A stretch of 64,000 bases of DNA, taken from NCBI GenBank assembly GCA_964419145.1, contig CAYQOM010000001.1:372001-436000 (forward strand). Direction: 5' to 3'. Positions within the stretch are counted from its first letter, which is position 1; each line of letters opens with the position of its first letter. Shown in pieces: positions 53,128 through 63,700 of the stretch. A program made the translations under genes and the position numbers. The notes beneath the pieces were generated by a model, which did no database searches, was not told the origin of the DNA, and saw only the letters and a program-made list of their open reading frames with translations. The DNA is from UBA2336 sp964419145. GTDB lineage: Bacteria; Bacteroidota; Bacteroidia; Cytophagales; Cyclobacteriaceae.

Positions 53128-55431
53128 TCAGTCCTCTAAGGTATGTTTGTTAAACAGCAAAAATCCTACATGAAACAATACCCCGAACTTATTCTCCTCA
53201 TCGTCATAATAGTTGGCGCTGAGACTTATGGGGCCTACCAGCGAATGATACACCAGCCCGGCCGTTCCGGCAAAGAATACAGTTGTTAAATCGCCATTCT
53301 TGTAGGCTTCCTGATTAATGCCTTGTTGAACATAATCGAGGGGTTTAAACACGTAGCCCTCCAGGCGCAAATCCAGTTTTCGGGGGCGGATAACAATCAC
53401 ATTTCTGGCGCCCAGTGCGAGGTAATTGGGCGAACGAAAATTTTCAAGAATCAGGGTGCGGCTATCTTGAATAGGAAAGAACCCCGGAGTGTTTACAATT
53501 GTTCCAAAATAGTTTTGAAAGAAAGGCTGGTTTGAAAACACCGCTTCAGCATAATAACCCGGCCGAAAGGTGCCCCGATTAAAATATTGCTCAACCGTTG
53601 CACGCACCCGAAACCACTGATGATTCCGCTCAAATGGAAGGTCATTAAGGGATGTAGTTCCGGGAACATAATCTTCGTGCACATCAAAATAAAAAGCGCT
53701 CAACGAAATGCTTTTACCTGCTGATGCATATTGCTTCCTGTCCAGATTACTGGTAGTCAGGATAAATCCGGTTTTAAATCCACGCAAGCTAAGTTCATCC
53801 AGTGTATCCAAACTATTAAACGCCTTGGTGTTTGAGTACCGATCCTTATTGGTAAACCCGTTAAAGACAACAGTAGATTTGATTGTGTTTCCTAACGGCC
53901 AGCCCAGTCGTACGCCAGCTTTTCTATCGAAACGTCTCAATACAGTGGGCGTGGTTTTTTGTAAGAGATCGGTACCTTCAACATAGTCGTAATCGCTTAA
54001 CACCACTTCAGGCTGAACATAAAACCGCCCGAGATATGGAAGATCGATTCGTGTATTAGCCATAAATGATTTATAGAAGCTACCCGTTTGTGCACCTATA
54101 AAAAAATGTGTTAAAGCATTGTTGAAATAATAGTAATCAAGACCGAGGTAAAGATTACTAATGTTTCGGGAAGCCATTGCTCCACCAAAATCAACCTGAA
54201 AATTTTTTTGCGGCCGTTGTATCAGTTGAAGTTGAAAATTAGATTGAGTTGTATCATACCGAATACTCGGAAACATGTTGCTGAAGTATGGTTCCGTAAT
54301 CAATTTAAAATATCCCTTCTTCGCCTCTTGAATAGTTAATGGTTGTTCCAAACCATCAGCCTTAACATTAAAAATTCTTCGGATATATTTCCGTTGCCGT
54401 GAATTCAGATTTCTAAACGTAAGGTCGTTGATCGCTAACGGTTGTTTCTTTTTCAAAAAGGTTTCACGTTTCGATTGAATGGAGGGTTCACCGGATCGGG
54501 CAGGCATTTTCATTTTCAATTCATCCAGTTGCCTCAACGTTTGAACGTAACCACTATCGATCAGTGCTTTTGCCCGCACAAAGTCAAATGACGTATATCC
54601 GTCCAGGTTTGGTTGAATATAAACTCCGTTTTCCGGAATAGCAGCCGGATCGGATTTATCAAGGAGCATATACAACAACGACCGGTTAATCAACTTGTCA
54701 TCGTCCTTGTAGGGATACTCTTTAAAAATCTTTGACGAAACATTTGACCCAATCAGCACATCGGGCTTAAATTCCTGTTGGGCTACATCCACCGGAAAGT
54801 TATTGTACACGCCTCCATCAAACAGATATTTATCATCCACGCGTATGGGTGTGTAGAAAAAAGGAACGGTCTGTGTAGCCCGCAACGCATCACTTAGCGA
54901 TCCACGTTTTAAAATTACCTGCGACTGTGAAAACACATCGGCAGCCATTACCCGTAACGGCACAAACAAACTGTCGAAATTATTACGCGAAATGGCAGAA
55001 GCTTCTGCCATTTTCTCGGTAATCGCAAAATTTAAAGAAGCATCGTTGGCAATACTGGTATTAAACTGAACGGAGAGTGTTGAATCCAAGGAGAGGTCAA
55101 GCCGGATAAACCCCGGACTTATCTCATCGCTATAATAATGAAAGTTGTATCCCTTTTCAGGTGAGCCGGTTATCCATCGAAGAAAATCATCTGATAAAAT
55201 CATTTCTTCAATTTGCAGCGGGCTCATACCGGCAGCATAACAGCCACCTACAATGCCGCCCATAGAGGTTCCCACAATATAATCGATGGGTATGTTGTGT
55301 TCTTCCAGTGCCTTCAGTACCCCTACATGTGCAATACCCTTTGCTCCTCCACCACTTAAAACAAGGGCTACTTTTTGTGCATATAAGCTTGTTGAAGAAA
55401 ATATTATAAGAAGGAGGAGGGACTTTCGCAT
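53128..55431 (-). CDS. Patatin-like phospholipase with C-terminal outer-membrane barrel
   Basis: The 767-residue protein has a signal peptide. The patatin domain shows the oxyanion GGGAKG (27-32), the nucleophile S56 in GTSMG, and D205 of the DGG dyad. A POTRA-like stretch (about 325-375) and a long C-terminal surface-antigen (BamA-type) barrel follow. The closest idea is PlpD of Pseudomonas, a type Vd autotransporter, so the lipase domain may be displayed outside or held inside. In the Bacteroidota such proteins are common. The substrate is unknown. Confidence 0.9.
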   Translation of the reverse strand: MRKSLLLLIIFSSTSLYAQKVALVLSGGGAKGIAHVGVLKALEEHNIPIDYIVGTSMGGIVGGCYAAGMSPLQIEEMILSDDFLRWITGSPEKGYNFHYYSDEISPGFIRLDLSLDSTLSVQFNTSIANDASLNFAITEKMAEASAISRNNFDSLFVPLRVMAADVFSQSQVILKRGSLSDALRATQTVPFFYTPIRVDDKYLFDGGVYNNFPVDVAQQEFKPDVLIGSNVSSKIFKEYPYKDDDKLINRSLLYMLLDKSDPAAIPENGVYIQPNLDGYTSFDFVRAKALIDSGYVQTLRQLDELKMKMPARSGEPSIQSKRETFLKKKQPLAINDLTFRNLNSRQRKYIRRIFNVKADGLEQPLTIQEAKKGYFKLITEPYFSNMFPSIRYDTTQSNFQLQLIQRPQKNFQVDFGGAMASRNISNLYLGLDYYYFNNALTHFFIGAQTGSFYKSFMANTRIDLPYLGRFYVQPEVVLSDYDYVEGTDLLQKTTPTVLRRFDRKAGVRLGWPLGNTIKSTVVFNGFTNKDRYSNTKAFNSLDTLDELSLRGFKTGFILTTSNLDRKQYASAGKSISLSAFYFDVHEDYVPGTTSLNDLPFERNHQWFRVRATVEQYFNRGTFRPGYYAEAVFSNQPFFQNYFGTIVNTPGFFPIQDSRTLILENFRSPNYLALGARNVIVIRPRKLDLRLEGYVFKPLDYVQQGINQEAYKNGDLTTVFFAGTAGLVYHSLVGPISLSANYYDDEENKFGVLFHVGFLLFNKHTLED

Positions 55432-55516
55432 ACCAACGATAACGTTAGGTTAGACGAAAATAGTTGAATAAAGTTGAAAGAAAGTTATTTTAATTTTACT
55501 TCTGACAACAATATGC

Positions 55517-56788
55517 CTACAGGGCCGAAGCAAACGTATTCGGAAATACAGAAGGAATGGCGTTCAGCTTCTCTATCATCGCATCGCGGGCTGCGTTATA
55601 CGCTTCCAGGTAAGCTTCCGTTATCGGCTCGGATGGCGGAAGTTCTACCCGCAGGGCATCGACCTGAACACCATTTTTCCAGAATCGGTAGCAAACGTGT
55701 GGTCCCGTAGCCAAGCCTGTGCTTCCCACATTGCCAATCCATTGCCCTTGCCGAACGCGTACGCCCGGTTTTATGCCCGGTGCAATTTTCGACATGTGCA
55801 GGTATTGCGTGGTATAGGTAGCGTTATGGCGAATCTTTACATAGTTGCCATTGTTACGCTTGTATTGAGCCTCTTGTACAATACCATCACCAACCGATCG
55901 GATGGGTGTTCCGGTAGGCGCTGCAAAGTCGGTACCCAAATGGGCTTTGTAAACCTTTTGTACCGGATGTAACCTGCTTCGGCTGTAGCGCGAACTGATC
56001 CGCGTAAATTCAATCGGATATTTTAGCAATGCTTTTCGTAAACTCTTCCCCTCTTCATCAAAATAATCCAGGCCATTACCCTGATCAAAAGATATGGCAT
56101 AGTAGCTGCTGCCAAAGTGGTTGAAGTAAATTCCGTTTATCTGCTTTATTCCAATCGGCCTTCCATCTACCTGTTGTTCTTCATAAATCAGCTTAAACTG
56201 ATCGCCTTGCTGCAGGCGTTGAAAATCAACCTGCCAGGCAAAAATATCAACGAACTTATTGGTTAACTCATGCGATAAGCCGAGTTCGTTAATCGTTTGT
56301 GAAAGTGAGGACATGATTACCCCGGAAATAGATTTCTCAACTACCGTTACTTCGCGTTGGCAAACATCCACCAAAAGTGAGTCGCCAAATCGGAACACCA
56401 CATAGTCGATCGGGTTGGGCTCATACACAAACGCCTTGGGCACGCGCAGCGAATCGGCACTGCGGATAAACGTAAACTTCTTATCGGGAATGATTTTGCG
56501 GGCATCAAAAACATGACGCGGCAATGAGGACACCTGGTTGATCAGGTTCACCGGCACATTATACTCGCGCATAATGTCCGACAGAAACTGATTTCGTTTA
56601 ACACGATCTTCAATAACTTCATGATTATCCACCACCATACCATACAGCATGGTTGGGGGAGTCCAATCAAAATCGAGCGAAACGGGATTTTGCGCTATGC
56701 CTGCATCATGACGAAATACATAATCGCTATAGATGAGCACGCTCAAAAACAGAAAAACACTTACACGTAAAAGCACCCGCTTTATCAT
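55517..56788 (-). CDS. M23-family peptidoglycan endopeptidase
   Basis: The 423-residue protein has an N-terminal membrane helix or signal anchor (about 5-22). Beta-rich middle domains (LysM/OapA-like region) follow, then a LytM-type M23 domain. The zinc site shows H283 and D287 (HLGTDFAAPTGTP) and H331 (YLHMSK). The usual second His of the H-x-H motif is a Cys here (GPHVCYRFW, C366). It probably trims peptide cross-links during growth. The gene ends near a convergent intergenic region with the patatin gene. Confidence 0.9.
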   Translation of the reverse strand: MIKRVLLRVSVFLFLSVLIYSDYVFRHDAGIAQNPVSLDFDWTPPTMLYGMVVDNHEVIEDRVKRNQFLSDIMREYNVPVNLINQVSSLPRHVFDARKIIPDKKFTFIRSADSLRVPKAFVYEPNPIDYVVFRFGDSLLVDVCQREVTVVEKSISGVIMSSLSQTINELGLSHELTNKFVDIFAWQVDFQRLQQGDQFKLIYEEQQVDGRPIGIKQINGIYFNHFGSSYYAISFDQGNGLDYFDEEGKSLRKALLKYPIEFTRISSRYSRSRLHPVQKVYKAHLGTDFAAPTGTPIRSVGDGIVQEAQYKRNNGNYVKIRHNATYTTQYLHMSKIAPGIKPGVRVRQGQWIGNVGSTGLATGPHVCYRFWKNGVQVDALRVELPPSEPITEAYLEAYNAARDAMIEKLNAIPSVFPNTFASAL

Positions 56789-56914
56789 GATTGCTATTTA
56801 ATCCGTTAAAAAAATCAGCCTAAAGTTTAAAAAATTCAGGTTCAGAACCTGTAATACACAGGTAAATGTAACAGATTTTGCCAAAATGTTCAATTTTAGG
56901 GGCCTTAAGGCCAT

Positions 56915-57127
56915 ATGGAAAAGCACGCACTGATAGAACTGACTACCATGAAAATGCCCTTTGGCAAGTACAAGGGCACGCTGCTGTGCGACTTGCCCGA
57001 GTTTTACCTGGCTTGGTTTCAACGAAAAGGCTTTCCAAAAGGTAAGCTTGGCGAGTTGATGGCAACAGCCTATGAAATAAAACTTAACGGCCTGATGCAT
57101 CTGTTGGAACCGCTGAGAAAGAGATGA
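56915..57127 (+). CDS. DUF3820 family small protein
   Basis: The 70-residue protein has the DUF3820 pattern MPFGKYKGTLLCDLPEFYLAWF, followed by GFPKGKLGELMATAYEIK. The family (sometimes called a putative quorum-sensing-regulated virulence factor) has an unknown role. A perfect GGCCTTAAGGCC palindrome (56901-56912) immediately precedes the start. Its stop lies 3 bases from the stop of the convergent DsbD-like gene. Confidence 0.9.
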   Translation: MEKHALIELTTMKMPFGKYKGTLLCDLPEFYLAWFQRKGFPKGKLGELMATAYEIKLNGLMHLLEPLRKR

Positions 57128-57130
57128 TGC

Positions 57131-59224
57131 TTACTTATACAGCTCTTCGTACTTCTTCTTTCCGCTTTCTAAAAACTCTACGAATTTTTCAACGCTACGG
57201 TCGTAGCCATACGGCCAGGCCAACACACGTTCATCTGGGCCTAGCAATACATAAAACGGTTGCGCATTGTTATCCAGGTTTGCGATTTGAAGATCTGCAT
57301 TCTTTTTGCCGATAGTCTTTTTCACTTTACCATCGTAGCGCGAAGTAATCCATTCACTTTCTGGAAGTGGAGTTTTATCATCTACGTACAAGGCAACAAT
57401 CACGAAATCATTTTTCAATCGTTCCAGTACAGCAGGGTCGCTCCACACCACCGCTTCCATTTCGCGACAGTTGGTACAACCATGACCGGTGAAATCAATA
57501 AACAATGGTTTGTTCTGCTGACGCGCACAGGCCAACGCTTGTTCATAATCAAAGTATCCGTTCAGGCCGTGAGGCAAATGAAGGAAGTCGGTGTACTTAG
57601 GCAAATCACAAATTTCATTAGAACGCGTACTGCGCGTCATCGAAACCAGGTCGAAGTCGTGTGTGTACTGTGGCGGCAGGTATCCGGCCAACGCTTTAAG
57701 CGGAGCGCCCCACAGACCAGGCACTAGATAAATAACAAAAGAGAAAACTAATGTGGCCAACAACAAACGTGGCACGGTAACTTTCTCCACCGGACTATCA
57801 TGCGGCATACGAATTTTTCCGAGCAGGTAAAATCCAAGTAATGCAAAAATTACAATCCAAAGCGCAATGTTGGTATCGCGATCCAACAAGCCCCAGTGAT
57901 AGGCCTGATCGGCAATGCTGAAAAATTTTAGCGCCAATGCAAGTTCCAGAAAACCCAGCGTAACTTTTACGGCATTCAACCACCCGCCTGATTTTGGCAT
58001 GCCCTTCATCCACTCCGGAAAAATGGCGAAGAGCGTAAACGGAATGGCAAACGCAAGCGAGTAAGAAAACATCGCCAGAATGGGTTTTAGAATTTGCCCT
58101 CCGGCTGACATCACCACTACGTTACCCACAATTGGAATGGTGCATGAAAACGAAACCAGCACCAATGTGGCTGCCATAAAAAAGATACCCGCCAATCCAC
58201 CTTTTTCTGCTTTTTGATCGGCCTTGTTCACCAGTTGGTGGGGTGCATTGATTTCAAACAAGCCTAAAAACGAAAGTGCAAATACAATGAAGATGATAAA
58301 CACAAACAGGTTGGGCGCCCAATGTGTAGCCAGCGCATTCAGTCCTTCTGCACCCAGCAACACCGCAAACAACGTTCCGGCTAACGTGTAAATGGTAATA
58401 ATGGAGATTCCAAAAATGATGGCATTGCGAACACCTTCTCTTCGCGACTGGTTATCGCGAAGGAAAAATGTGACCGTCATCGGTACCATTGGGAAAACGC
58501 ACGGAGTAATTAGTGAGATCAACCCCAATACAAAAGCAAAAACCAGATAACCGAAAAATGAACTATCGTCCAAACTGTCATCACCTTCCAAAATGGTTTT
58601 ATCCAAAACAGGGCCTGTAGCAGCACCGTATTGAACAGGTGTTTTAGATGCTTCTGTTTTTGCCGTGTCTACAGGAACGGATACAAGCTCCTCTTTTATT
58701 TCAGGCTGATCGTTTTGCTTTGGTTTTTCAGGTGTTTTAACTTCAATGGTCTTTCCTGTAACAGTAATTCCTGTAAAGGCAAATTCACCGTCAAATGGAA
58801 TACATTTTCCATCTACTTCGGTACAGGTTTGTCCATCATACGTTCCTGCAAGTTTCAGATCGGTTGATAGTACCCTAATGGTTTGCCTGAACTCACCTTT
58901 GTCTTTGAATATCTTTACATCGCAACCAAAAATCTCATCGTACTTGTTGATTGGATTGATGGCTTTGAGATCGCCTACCAATTCAAAACTGGCATTCGGT
59001 TCAAGCGTGATGGTAGTCAGCATGGGTCCGCAATCCGGATCAAAGTCGTTGGCATACACGTACCAGGTTTTGTCGGTGGTAACCGTAAAAATCAGATCAA
59101 GCTGATCACCGGTTTTAACTGATGTTTTGGAGGGTGCCCACGTCCATTTTGCAGGGGTTAAAATTTGTGCATGTGCTGCACCAAGCATGAGCCCCAGAAA
59201 AAGTACACCGAATAATTTTTTCAT
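57131..59224 (-). CDS. dsbD: DsbD-type thiol:disulfide interchange protein
   Basis: From the ATG at 59224 the protein has 697 residues with a signal peptide (MKKLFGVLFLGLMLGAAHAQ). It has an N-terminal DsbD-alpha-like beta domain, then a CcdA-like membrane domain of about eight helices with the two redox Cys (CVFPMVPM and SFSCTIP). It ends in a thioredoxin domain with C-T-N-C (FTGHGCTNCREME). DsbD moves electrons from cytoplasmic thioredoxin to the periplasm. An upstream ATG at 59257 is unlikely. Confidence 0.95.
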   Translation of the reverse strand: MKKLFGVLFLGLMLGAAHAQILTPAKWTWAPSKTSVKTGDQLDLIFTVTTDKTWYVYANDFDPDCGPMLTTITLEPNASFELVGDLKAINPINKYDEIFGCDVKIFKDKGEFRQTIRVLSTDLKLAGTYDGQTCTEVDGKCIPFDGEFAFTGITVTGKTIEVKTPEKPKQNDQPEIKEELVSVPVDTAKTEASKTPVQYGAATGPVLDKTILEGDDSLDDSSFFGYLVFAFVLGLISLITPCVFPMVPMTVTFFLRDNQSRREGVRNAIIFGISIITIYTLAGTLFAVLLGAEGLNALATHWAPNLFVFIIFIVFALSFLGLFEINAPHQLVNKADQKAEKGGLAGIFFMAATLVLVSFSCTIPIVGNVVVMSAGGQILKPILAMFSYSLAFAIPFTLFAIFPEWMKGMPKSGGWLNAVKVTLGFLELALALKFFSIADQAYHWGLLDRDTNIALWIVIFALLGFYLLGKIRMPHDSPVEKVTVPRLLLATLVFSFVIYLVPGLWGAPLKALAGYLPPQYTHDFDLVSMTRSTRSNEICDLPKYTDFLHLPHGLNGYFDYEQALACARQQNKPLFIDFTGHGCTNCREMEAVVWSDPAVLERLKNDFVIVALYVDDKTPLPESEWITSRYDGKVKKTIGKKNADLQIANLDNNAQPFYVLLGPDERVLAWPYGYDRSVEKFVEFLESGKKKYEELYK

Positions 59225-59352
59225 AAACCTGAATATTGGAACGGTACGATAACGCATTCACATGCAAAATAGTTGATGGAATGCCGTGTATCGGTGAAAA
59301 TTACGGAATTATGACATCCAACTGACACTTTCGATACAACGAAAACCATCAA

Positions 59353-60711
59353 TTAAGACTTGGCATAGTGCTTATAAAAGGCCGTGATGGTTTCAATGCC
59401 CAGTAAAAAGTTCCTCACCCCATAATGTTCATTCGGTGAGTGAATGGCATCTGAATCCAATCCAAAGCCCATCAACACAGTATCGAGACCCAGCTCCTTT
59501 TTGAACAACGCCACAATCGGAATGCTTCCGCCATCGCGAGTTGGAATGGGCTTCTTGCTCCAAACTTCTTCAAATGCTGCACTTGCGGCTTTGAACGCAG
59601 CCGAATCGGTTGGCGTAACTGCGGGCTGCCCGCCATGCAAAGGCGTTACTTTTACTTTTACCGATTTGGGCGCAATGGATGTAAAATGTTTGGTGAACAG
59701 TTCCGTGATTTCGGCATTGTTCTGATCAGGCACCAACCGCATGGAAATTTTTGCGTACGCTTTTGACGGCAACACGGTTTTTGCACCCTCACCGGTATAG
59801 CCACCCCAAATGCCATTTACATCCAACGTGGGCCGGATGCCAGTGCGCTCTAAAGTCGTGTACCCTTTTTCTCCCTGTATGTCGTCAATGCCCAGTTCCT
59901 TTTTATACTGATCCAAATTAAAAGGTGCTTTATTAATGGCTTCGCGATCGGCAGCGCTTAACTCCACCACCCGATCATAAAAGCCTGGTATGGTTACATG
60001 GCCATTCTCGTCATGCAAGGAGGCAATCATTTTGCTCAATACATTTACCGGATTCGCTACTGCTCCACCGTAAACTCCCGAGTGCAAATCGCGGTTTGGA
60101 CCCGTTACCTCAACTTCCACATAGCTTAATCCGCGCAAGCCGGTTGTAATGGATGGATGATCCAACGAAATAATGGCCGTATCCGAGATGAGAATAATAT
60201 CTGCCTTTAATTTCTCTTTGTTCTCTTTTACAAAAACATCCAGGTGCTCCGAGCCGACCTCTTCTTCACCTTCCACCATGAACTTCACGTTGCATGTCAA
60301 TGCATTCAGCTTCATCATGGCTTCAAATGCTTTTACGTGCATGTACACCTGGCCTTTGTCATCGCAGGAACCGCGTGCATAAATTTTTCCATCTTTAATC
60401 ACCGGCTCAAACGGAGGGGAAGTCCACAGATCAAGCGGATCGGGAGGCTGCACATCGTAATGTCCGTACACCAATACGGTGGGTAGCGATGGATTCACCA
60501 TCTTTTCAGCATAGACAATAGGGTGCCCGGGTGTTTCGCAAAGTTCAACCTTATCCACACCTGCTTCCTTAAATTTATTAACCAGGTATTCCGCTGCTTT
60601 GCGCACATCGTCTTTATGGCGACTATCTGCACTTACTGACGGAATGCGGAGCCAATCAAAAAGTTCATCCAGAAAACGCTGTTGATGGGTATCAATGTAT
60701 TGCTTGATCAT
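59353..60711 (-). CDS. M20-family dipeptidase
   Basis: The 452-residue protein has the M20 metal-binding pattern: His in VYGHYDVQPPDP, Asp in GSCDDKGQ, Glu-Glu in VEGEEEVGSEH, Asp in ISDTAI and the C-terminal His in HSPNEHYG. A lid/dimerisation domain is inserted. It looks like a bacterial cytosolic non-specific dipeptidase (CNDP-like). The specificity cannot be read from sequence. No signal peptide is seen. It is probably monocistronic. Confidence 0.95.
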   Translation of the reverse strand: MIKQYIDTHQQRFLDELFDWLRIPSVSADSRHKDDVRKAAEYLVNKFKEAGVDKVELCETPGHPIVYAEKMVNPSLPTVLVYGHYDVQPPDPLDLWTSPPFEPVIKDGKIYARGSCDDKGQVYMHVKAFEAMMKLNALTCNVKFMVEGEEEVGSEHLDVFVKENKEKLKADIILISDTAIISLDHPSITTGLRGLSYVEVEVTGPNRDLHSGVYGGAVANPVNVLSKMIASLHDENGHVTIPGFYDRVVELSAADREAINKAPFNLDQYKKELGIDDIQGEKGYTTLERTGIRPTLDVNGIWGGYTGEGAKTVLPSKAYAKISMRLVPDQNNAEITELFTKHFTSIAPKSVKVKVTPLHGGQPAVTPTDSAAFKAASAAFEEVWSKKPIPTRDGGSIPIVALFKKELGLDTVLMGFGLDSDAIHSPNEHYGVRNFLLGIETITAFYKHYAKS

Positions 60712-60777
60712 AATAGTAATATGGTAAAATGCGAGGCGTGAAATTAAGTTTTATTTGGGCATGACGAAAACCGGATA

Positions 60778-63700
60778 TCAAAATCCGTCATCTTCATCTT
60801 TCTTCTCTTCTTTCTTCTTTAAAACAGATCCGCTGTTCAGGTTGTAGGGCACTTCAATACCATAGTATTGCTTGCGGAAACCGTTTACAAAAGCAAGTGC
60901 CTCTTCTTCTGTACCCGGAATAAACACCATCTCGCCAATTTTTGCTTTACCCGAATTGGTACGCTTGTATACGGTGGTATTGAATTCTTCATTGGAAGAA
61001 TACATCAACAAGCGGTTGTCTTCAAATCCAAAATAATACCATGAATCAGGAGAGGCTTTAATGAACACATTAAACACAGGCAATCCATCTTCATCTTTCC
61101 GGATTTCCATAAAGCCTTCGAATGAACCATTAATATCGTTTCGTCCAATATTCGAAAGACCCAAGTTCCCTTCGCTGTAAAAAGCTTTGTGCTCTGCCGA
61201 CCACTTGAGGTTTACATTTGAAAATGTTAGTGGCTTGGCTAAGGCCGGATAAGATGCCAACGGAACATGACCTTGAGCCGTTCGTGTTTCATAATCTTTT
61301 ACCGCGCGCTCGCCAATGATGTCAGCAATTTTATACAGCAACTCCGTTGGATCACCCAGGCCTTCATCCACACTTTCGTTTTGAATAACCAACTGGATGT
61401 CGCGTGCCATAATGTCAAAAGCTGTGGAAATGGCCGTAGTGTTCACCGCTACCAATGAATTCATTTTAATCTCATTGGTCTCCATATTTCCCTGACCGAT
61501 TGCGCTGGCCGTGATATCAAAATCCTTATATCCATTGAAGAATTTGATCGGTCCTTCAAAACGAACGCTTGCGGTTTCATCGTTGTACGCAAAAACTTTT
61601 CCGGAGAGTTTGTTTCCGGCCGCCTTTTCAAGATCTTCAATCCGATACTCCTTACTTTCTACATCGTAGTATAACGTTCCACTAGGCACAAAAAAGTCAT
61701 CGTCTTCGTCAAGTTTCTCATTCAAAAATGAAATGTAAAGCGAATTATCCAATGCTGAGAAGTGCAGGCCCGCATCCACTTTTCTGCCTTCTTCATTTAA
61801 GGCATTATCAAAATCAATAAGCACTTCTGTTTCATCACCGGTTTGCTCGTAGCGTATCCAGGTGTTGTAATCTTTGATTTTCTTAATGTCGAGTTTTATA
61901 CTTCCGCTAAGCGTAAGTGCAGGTTTGGTAGCGTACATGATCATATCGCCCCGGTAAAACATACCCGCTCCCAATACCAGGTGATCTTGCTCTGAAACGG
62001 AACCGGTAGCAACGGTTTGTTGCGAGGCCGTTGATTGCTTTCGACCAAAAAGTTTGCTGGTTTGCACAGGCGCAACTTCTTCCAAGTGGAAGTCGGTCAT
62101 CTTGATGGCAAACGTATCGTTCAAAAAGTTCACATACTGATACGTAGCGTATCCCGAAAATTCATTTCTGGAAATAACATCCACCACTCCCTCTGTGAGG
62201 CGGTGGTAACCATTAAGTGTATCAATGACGATGGTGGTATTTTTAAGCGTACCTATTTTTGCGTTCTCTAAAATAAGCACTTCACCATTCTCGGGAGTAA
62301 TTTTAGCATCGGCTACAATAATGTATGGAATACCGCTCACCTTAAGCTCTTGCGTTTTCAAATCATACTCCGCTTTCTCTGCATTGAAGTTCAGGGAATC
62401 AAGTTCCTTTCGGGTGGTGTAGAAATACGAATCTTCCAAGGCAATGTTCTCGCCTTTGGTCATGATGATTTTCTGATTCGTTAAATCCCATCGCGCATTG
62501 GGTATAGATGTTTTGAATTGTGCGTATGGAAAATCAATAGCTGCTTCCCCGGCAATCTCCGGGCTGATGTCCGCGTAATTCTGCGCCAGATTAAATTTCA
62601 CCCGCACATCGGTACCATCAATAAGTGGCTTGTTCGGGTCGGCCGACTTGGCGCGGAAACGCGCATGGCGTGCTCCAAAATCTTTTCCATTAAAACTCAT
62701 TTCACGCGAACGCAGCTCTGAACCACGCGTGTCCAATCGTCCGGCACCGGTTACGCCATTTTTCGAAACAATCAATTGACCGGTTAATTGTGCGGTGGAG
62801 TCGTAAAGGTTAAATGGTGAGCGTGTGTTTCGAAAGCGCATCTGATCTTGCTTCGGCTTCCATAACAGCTGGTAGTCGGGTAAAGAGGCCTGCGGAAACG
62901 TAACTGCTCCAAATTGCTTCTCCTCAATAAAGGCGCGCTCACCCCGCGTAACCACCGAGTCCGGATAAAATACAAAATCGTTTGAGCGAACTGTTGCCGC
63001 AAAGAAATTTATGGTACCCACCGACCGTATCCCTCGATTGTCAAGCCGGATGGCTCCGTTCAACTTTCCATCACCTTTATATAATTGATAGCCTCCTGTG
63101 GGAACCGTGTGTTCAAAACCCAACGATTTATCGGGCATGGTATGCAACTTTTCTTTAAAGCTTGGAAACATACCGCTTGACACAAATGTACCTTCAAAGT
63201 TGATAGAGGTTGGGTCAGCGTCATTCAAACTATCGAGTTTAAATGGAGGGATGGCAAAGAAAATTGATTGATCATAAACGCCATTTAATACTTCAGGCCT
63301 GTTGAAATAAATCACCCCACCGGTTGTTGCATCCAGTCGTGGATAATTCGGAACTCTTTTTCTTCCTGATTTATTGTCAGGTCTGTTGATAAATAGTGTT
63401 CCGGATGATTTTGACAAATCACCTAAACCGCCTTCCGCAGCAGCAAGTGAATCAGCTCCCACCATGGAGTTGTTGATTTTCTTGCGGATCATTTGACCCT
63501 GCGCATTGCGCTCCATCGCAAAGAAATTAATGGAATCAATGTGCGTCAGGTTAATGAAGAAACTATCGTACTTGAACGTGAAATCATGCCCGGTAATTTC
63601 GAAGTTACCCGCTGTGATGGTTCCGTTAAATTTGATGTCGCGGTTTTGAAGAATGGTGATTACACTGCTATCGGGCTTGATCACCACGTTTAGCGAATCG

